Origin: Acidobacteriota bacterium
GTDB taxonomy: Bacteria; Acidobacteriota; Vicinamibacteria; Vicinamibacterales; Vicinamibacteraceae
Assembly (NCBI GenBank): GCA_023429845.1
Contig: JAEZCY010000272.1
Coordinates: 1 to 28,869 of the forward strand
Direction: 5' to 3'
DNA: 28,869 nucleotides
The notes under the pieces were generated by a model that worked only from the letters and a program-made list of their open reading frames with translations, had not been told where the DNA came from and made no database searches. The first letter of the stretch is position 1. Each line of letters starts with the position of its first letter. Positions 25,583 through 28,869 of the stretch are shown in pieces. The position numbers and the translations under genes were made by a program.

Positions 25583-25601
25583 TTGGATCGGCGCGATCCA
25601 A
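25583..25601. promoter_or_regulatory. Perfect 8-bp palindrome upstream of the receptor gene, possible activator site
   Basis: TTGGATCG-GCG-CGATCCAA has fully complementary arms. Its centre is about 105 nt before the transcription start predicted from the sigma-54-like promoter at 25671-25686, within the usual range for a bacterial enhancer-binding-protein site. It could also be a terminator of the SirB1 transcript, although only a loose T/C-rich stretch follows. Confidence 0.4.
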
Positions 25602-25670
25602 GAGTTCGTCTTCCCTTACATAAATTGGACTGACCACACCGCATCACGGCCGTTGCCCAACGCTTGACCC

Positions 25671-25686
25671 TGGCAGGAAAGTTGCT
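25671..25686 (+). promoter_or_regulatory. Sigma-54-like promoter of the TonB-dependent receptor gene
   Basis: TGGCAGGAAAGTTGCT matches TGGCACG-N4-TTGCW at all but one informative position, with the invariant GG and GC of the -24 and -12 elements correctly spaced. The predicted start is near 25697, giving a leader of about 190 nt before ATG 25885. Confidence 0.5.
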
Positions 25687-25696
25687 CGGTCGCGGC

Positions 25697-25884
25697 ACAT
25701 CCAGCGAGGTTCGTCCCATCGGGCATCCGTTTCGGCCCACCTGATGGGCATCGTGTACCTGAAGTTGCCCGCGGCGGGTGTTCGCGGGGACGAACGGGCA
25801 GCCTCCTCGATTCGGTCGGGCTTCGAGCCGAAACCGTGATGGCGGGTCGGCTCCTTGTGGATGCATTCAGGGAGAGGAAACAGG
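25697..25884 (+). other. Long 5' leader of the receptor gene with small hairpins
   Basis: The 382-nt gap from 25503 to 25884 has no convincing gene. The predicted leader contains two hairpins: GCCCA-CCTGA-TGGGC at 25735-25749 and a two-part stem at 25813-25836 (CGGT/ACCG outside, GGCT-TCG-AGCC inside). I recognise no known riboswitch consensus. The ribosome-binding region GGGAGAGGAAACAGG ends at the start codon. Confidence 0.35.
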
Positions 25885-28818
25885 ATGAGAGGCAGATTTC
25901 TGGCTCTGCTGGCGGCCGCAGGTGTGCTGCTCGCCGCTCCGGCCTTTGCGCAGGCTCCCACGGGCGACATCGTCGGCCGGGTCGTCGATGCATCCGGGGC
26001 GGTGCTCCCGGGCGTGGTGGTGACGGTGAGTGGTGGCAGCCTGCTGCAGGGGCAGTCCGCCACGACGGGCAACACCGGCACGTACCTGTTCCCCGGGCTG
26101 CAGCCCGGGGCGTATACGGTGAAGTTCGAGCTTACCGGTTTCAAGACGATCGTCGTCGAGCAGGTCCGGGTCAACGTCGGCAGCAACACCACGACCAACG
26201 CGACCCTCGAGGTTTCGACGCTCCAGGAGACGGTGACGGTGACGAGTGAAGCGCCGCTCGTCGACACAAGGAAAGTGGGGACGAAGACGAACTTCACCCA
26301 GGAGCAGCTACAGAACATCCCCTCGGCGCGCGACCCCTGGGTGATGCTGGAGCGCACGCCGGGCATCGCCATGGACCGCGCGAACGTGGGTGGGAGCCAG
26401 TCGGGGCAGCAGTCGGGCTACATCTCGCGCGGCGCGACCACCACCAACAACAAGTGGCTCCTCGATGGCGTGGACATCACCGACCAGGCCGCCACCGGCG
26501 CGTCGGCCGTCTACTACGACTTCGACATGCTCGAGCAGATGCAGATCAGCACGGGCGGCAACGACGTCACGCAGCAGACGGGCGGCGTCGGCATCAACCT
26601 CGTCACCAAGAGCGGCAGCGACCAGTTCCGCGGCACCGGGCGCTACTACGTGACCGACGACAAGGTCGGGTCGACCAACCTCACCGAAGACCTCCGGCAG
26701 CAGGGCGCCCGGTCGGGCGCCCCCATTCAGAACATCAAGGATTACGGCATCGAGGGCGGCGGCCCGATCTGGCGTGGGCGGGCCTGGTTCTGGGGCTCCT
26801 ACTCCAAGCAGGACATCCAGGTCGGCGTGGTCAACTTCTTCCGCAAGGTGTCGGGCTGCCCGGCCAATGCCGCCGATCCCCTCGCCCAGCAGCTGTCGGT
26901 GGCCGAGATCAACCAGTGCCTCAACACCGACCTCACCGTGCTCGACAACTACAACATCAAGGGCAGCGGCCTGCTGTTCTCGGGCAACACGTTCACCTGG
27001 CACAGCAACTTCGCCGACAAGGTACGCAACGCGCGCGACGCGAGTGACACCCGCCCCTTCGAGACGACCTACATCCAGGAAGGCCCCGTCTGGACACACA
27101 AGGCGAGCGACCGCCACGTGTTCAACGACCGCCTGATCGCCGAGGCTGCGTATGCGCACGTGGGAGGCGGGTTCGGCCTGCTCTTCCAGGAGCCGGGCAA
27201 CCGCCAGATCCAGCCGCTCAACGATCTCGGCACCAATCGCTGGGAGCGGTCGTTCAACCAGTCGGAGTTCGATCGTCCAGCCACGAGCGTGCAGGTGACG
27301 AGCACCTACTTCATGCCGGCCACGCTCGGCGGCGACCACGCGTGGAAGGTCGGCTACAACTTCCGCGACACGCCCGCCAGTTCCACCACGGTGTACGGCG
27401 GCGATGTCTATGCGCAGACGCGCAACGGCGTGCCAGAGCGCGCGCAGTTCTGGCGCAGCGCGTTCACCGACTACGCGATGACCACGCACAGCGCGTTCGT
27501 GCAGGACACGTTCACGCGGGACCGGCTGACACTGACCGCGGGCTTCCGCTGGGATCGGCAGGACGACGCGGCGCGGGCGAGTTCGGTGGAGTCCAATCCG
27601 ATGGTGCCGCAGTGGTTGCCGGGTATTTCCTTCACCGGCGCCGACTCCGGCGTGACGTTCTCGAACTGGTCGCCCCGCCTCGGCTTCGGCTACGACCTGC
27701 ACGGCACCGGTCGCACCGTGCTGCGCTCGTCGTTCTCGATCTACTACGGCCAGATCGCGCCCGGAGGGCTGTCTGGCACGTTGAACCCCGTGAGTGCCGC
27801 CAGCATCTCGTTCCCATGGAACGACGCCAACGGCGACCGCTTCGTGCAGCTGGACGAAGTGACGCTGCAGCGCGCCGCCGTCATCACCTTCAGCGGCAAC
27901 TACAACCCCGACAACCCGGGCTTCCTCGGCACCACGAACACCGTGGATCCAGGCCTGAAGAACGAGAAGACGGTCGAGTACACGGCAACGGCGGATCATC
28001 AGCTCGGCAGCAGCGTGGCGGTGTCACTCAGCTACATCTACCGCAAGTACTCGGACTTCCGTTTCGACCAGCGCGTCGGCATCAGCGAGTCGAACTGGGC
28101 GCCCACGACGTACCAGCCGACGTGCGCGGCGGCAGCGACGGCCTGCCCGCAGCTGACGTACTTCCAGCCGGACATCAGCATCCCCGGCGTGCAGCGCCTG
28201 GTGAACCGCGGCGGCTACACGCGGGACTTCAACGGGCTCGAGGCGGTGTTCACCAAGCGCATGTCGGATCGATGGATGCTCGACATGAACTATGCCTACA
28301 ACAGCGCCGTGGACAACTTCGCGTCCATCCAGGGCTACAGCGCGACGTTCGATCCCACCAACCTCGCCAACTACGACGGGCACCAGTACGCCGTCGAGGC
28401 GGGCGGAAGCGGCATCGACAACGTCTTCGTCAACGGCAAGCACGTATTCAAGCTGGCCGGCGTCTACGTGGCGCCATGGAACATCAACGTCGGCGCGACC
28501 TACAACGCGCGCCAGGGATACCTGTTCCCGCAGCGCATCCTCTCCCCCAACCGCTCGGGCGCCGCGGGCACGGTCAACCTGCTCCTCGCGCCGTTCGGCG
28601 AAAGCCGGTACGACATGTTCCAGATGGTGGACGCGCGCGTGGCCAAGCGCTTCGTGTTCGGCCGCCGCAGCCTCGAGGCCAGCCTCGACGTGTTCAACGT
28701 GGGCAACGTCAATACCGTGCTGACGCGCAACCTGAATCAGGCAGCCGCCACCGCCAACCAGGTGACCGGCATCGTCGCACCGCGGGTCCTGCGCTTCGGC
28801 GTCCGCGTGGAGTTCTAG
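25885..28818 (+). CDS. TonB-dependent outer-membrane receptor with carboxypeptidase-regulatory-like domain (Oar-like)
   Basis: A 977-residue outer-membrane protein with signal peptide (MRGRFLALLAAAGVLLAAPAFA-QA). Residues about 25-105 form a carboxypeptidase-regulatory-like Ig domain (GDIVGRVVDASGAVLPGVVV, GTYLFPGLQPGAYTVKFELTGF). The plug spans about 115-260 (TVTVTSEAPLVDTRKVG, LQNIPSARDPWVMLERTPGI, WLLDGVDITD, TGGVGINLVTKSGS). The remaining 700 residues are barrel sequence with alternating aromatics, ending in VLRFGVRVEF with the terminal Phe expected for outer-membrane insertion. ATG 25885 is chosen for its GGGAGAGG site and signal peptide. This architecture is abundant in Acidobacteriota and Myxococcota. 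Uptake of oligosaccharides, peptides or metal chelates is likely; the ligand is unknown and no SusD partner is visible. Confidence 0.92.
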   Translation: MRGRFLALLAAAGVLLAAPAFAQAPTGDIVGRVVDASGAVLPGVVVTVSGGSLLQGQSATTGNTGTYLFPGLQPGAYTVKFELTGFKTIVVEQVRVNVGSNTTTNATLEVSTLQETVTVTSEAPLVDTRKVGTKTNFTQEQLQNIPSARDPWVMLERTPGIAMDRANVGGSQSGQQSGYISRGATTTNNKWLLDGVDITDQAATGASAVYYDFDMLEQMQISTGGNDVTQQTGGVGINLVTKSGSDQFRGTGRYYVTDDKVGSTNLTEDLRQQGARSGAPIQNIKDYGIEGGGPIWRGRAWFWGSYSKQDIQVGVVNFFRKVSGCPANAADPLAQQLSVAEINQCLNTDLTVLDNYNIKGSGLLFSGNTFTWHSNFADKVRNARDASDTRPFETTYIQEGPVWTHKASDRHVFNDRLIAEAAYAHVGGGFGLLFQEPGNRQIQPLNDLGTNRWERSFNQSEFDRPATSVQVTSTYFMPATLGGDHAWKVGYNFRDTPASSTTVYGGDVYAQTRNGVPERAQFWRSAFTDYAMTTHSAFVQDTFTRDRLTLTAGFRWDRQDDAARASSVESNPMVPQWLPGISFTGADSGVTFSNWSPRLGFGYDLHGTGRTVLRSSFSIYYGQIAPGGLSGTLNPVSAASISFPWNDANGDRFVQLDEVTLQRAAVITFSGNYNPDNPGFLGTTNTVDPGLKNEKTVEYTATADHQLGSSVAVSLSYIYRKYSDFRFDQRVGISESNWAPTTYQPTCAAAATACPQLTYFQPDISIPGVQRLVNRGGYTRDFNGLEAVFTKRMSDRWMLDMNYAYNSAVDNFASIQGYSATFDPTNLANYDGHQYAVEAGGSGIDNVFVNGKHVFKLAGVYVAPWNINVGATYNARQGYLFPQRILSPNRSGAAGTVNLLLAPFGESRYDMFQMVDARVAKRFVFGRRSLEASLDVFNVGNVNTVLTRNLNQAAATANQVTGIVAPRVLRFGVRVEF

Positions 28819-28845
28819 CGCGCCAGTAGAGGCGCCACGCGCACG

Positions 28846-28869
28846 GGTGGGCATCACACGATGCCCACC
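28846..28869 (+). terminator. Strong hairpin after the receptor gene
   Basis: GGTGGGCAT-CACACG-ATGCCCACC is a perfect 9-bp stem beginning 28 nt after the receptor stop. The window ends at the last stem base, so any T-tract cannot be seen. Confidence 0.6.

Noticed and set aside
25664..25690. Sigma-70 promoter starting with TTGACC before the receptor gene
   Set aside because: No -10-like hexamer occurs at a suitable distance; the overlapping sigma-54 layout fits much better.
25697..25884. Known riboswitch in the receptor leader, for example cobalamin
   Set aside because: The leader has two hairpins, but I find no conserved box of a known riboswitch class.
26308..27999. 563-residue minus-strand open frame
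   Set aside because: Antisense to the plug and barrel of the TonB-dependent receptor; no signal peptide or domain.

Overview
The window is a GC-rich bacterial chromosome segment with long overlapping operons and no phage, transposase or CRISPR signature. The combination of an Oar-like TonB-dependent receptor carrying an N-terminal carboxypeptidase-regulatory-like domain, futalosine-pathway menaquinone genes, DUF1684 and DUF1343/NamZ proteins and very high GC fits an Acidobacteriota member, perhaps class Vicinamibacteria. That placement is inference from gene content; no rRNA gene is present to confirm it.

Layout. 1-201 (-): start of a small coiled-coil protein, cut by the window edge. 225-2704 (+): a secreted TPR protein, a membrane-anchored protein of unknown function and a secreted glycine-zipper repeat protein. 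2706-7487 (-): an apparent signalling unit, tRNA-Glu(CTC), then a CHASE2-transmembrane adenylate cyclase, an M48 metalloprotease and an MscS-type channel with a C-terminal cyclic-nucleotide-binding domain. The cyclase start lies just behind the tRNA terminator. 7644-11410 (+): an M23 peptidase, heme o synthase (ctaB), a repeat-filled gap, DUF420 (CtaM-like) and an SDR oxidoreductase. 11481-15535 (-): a double alpha/beta-hydrolase lipoprotein and a beta-lactamase-family/NamZ fusion that looks like a two-step peptidoglycan-recycling enzyme. 15645-25502 (+): FadN-type hydratase/dehydrogenase, an alpha/beta hydrolase, a FadA-type thiolase, mqnB, mqnD, a FadE-type acyl-CoA dehydrogenase, a DUF1684 lipoprotein, a HAD phosphatase and a SirB1-family protein, many with 1-13 nt overlaps. 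25885-28818 (+): the TonB-dependent receptor, preceded by a 380-nt leader region with a sigma-54-like promoter and an upstream palindrome, and followed by a strong hairpin.

How the genes work together. The clearest candidate system is the minus-strand unit at 2706-7358: a sensor adenylate cyclase co-encoded with a channel whose cyclic-nucleotide-binding domain keeps the key Glu and Arg, suggesting that cAMP made by one gene gates the other. The second theme is fatty-acid beta-oxidation (fadN, fadA, fadE) interleaved with menaquinone synthesis (mqnB, mqnD), linking electron donor and electron carrier. The third is cell-wall turnover (M23 peptidase and the amidase/NamZ-like fusion). Non-coding features include palindromic dispersed repeats that overlap the stop codons of two convergent genes, and several -10-like elements set so close to start codons that leaderless transcripts are likely.
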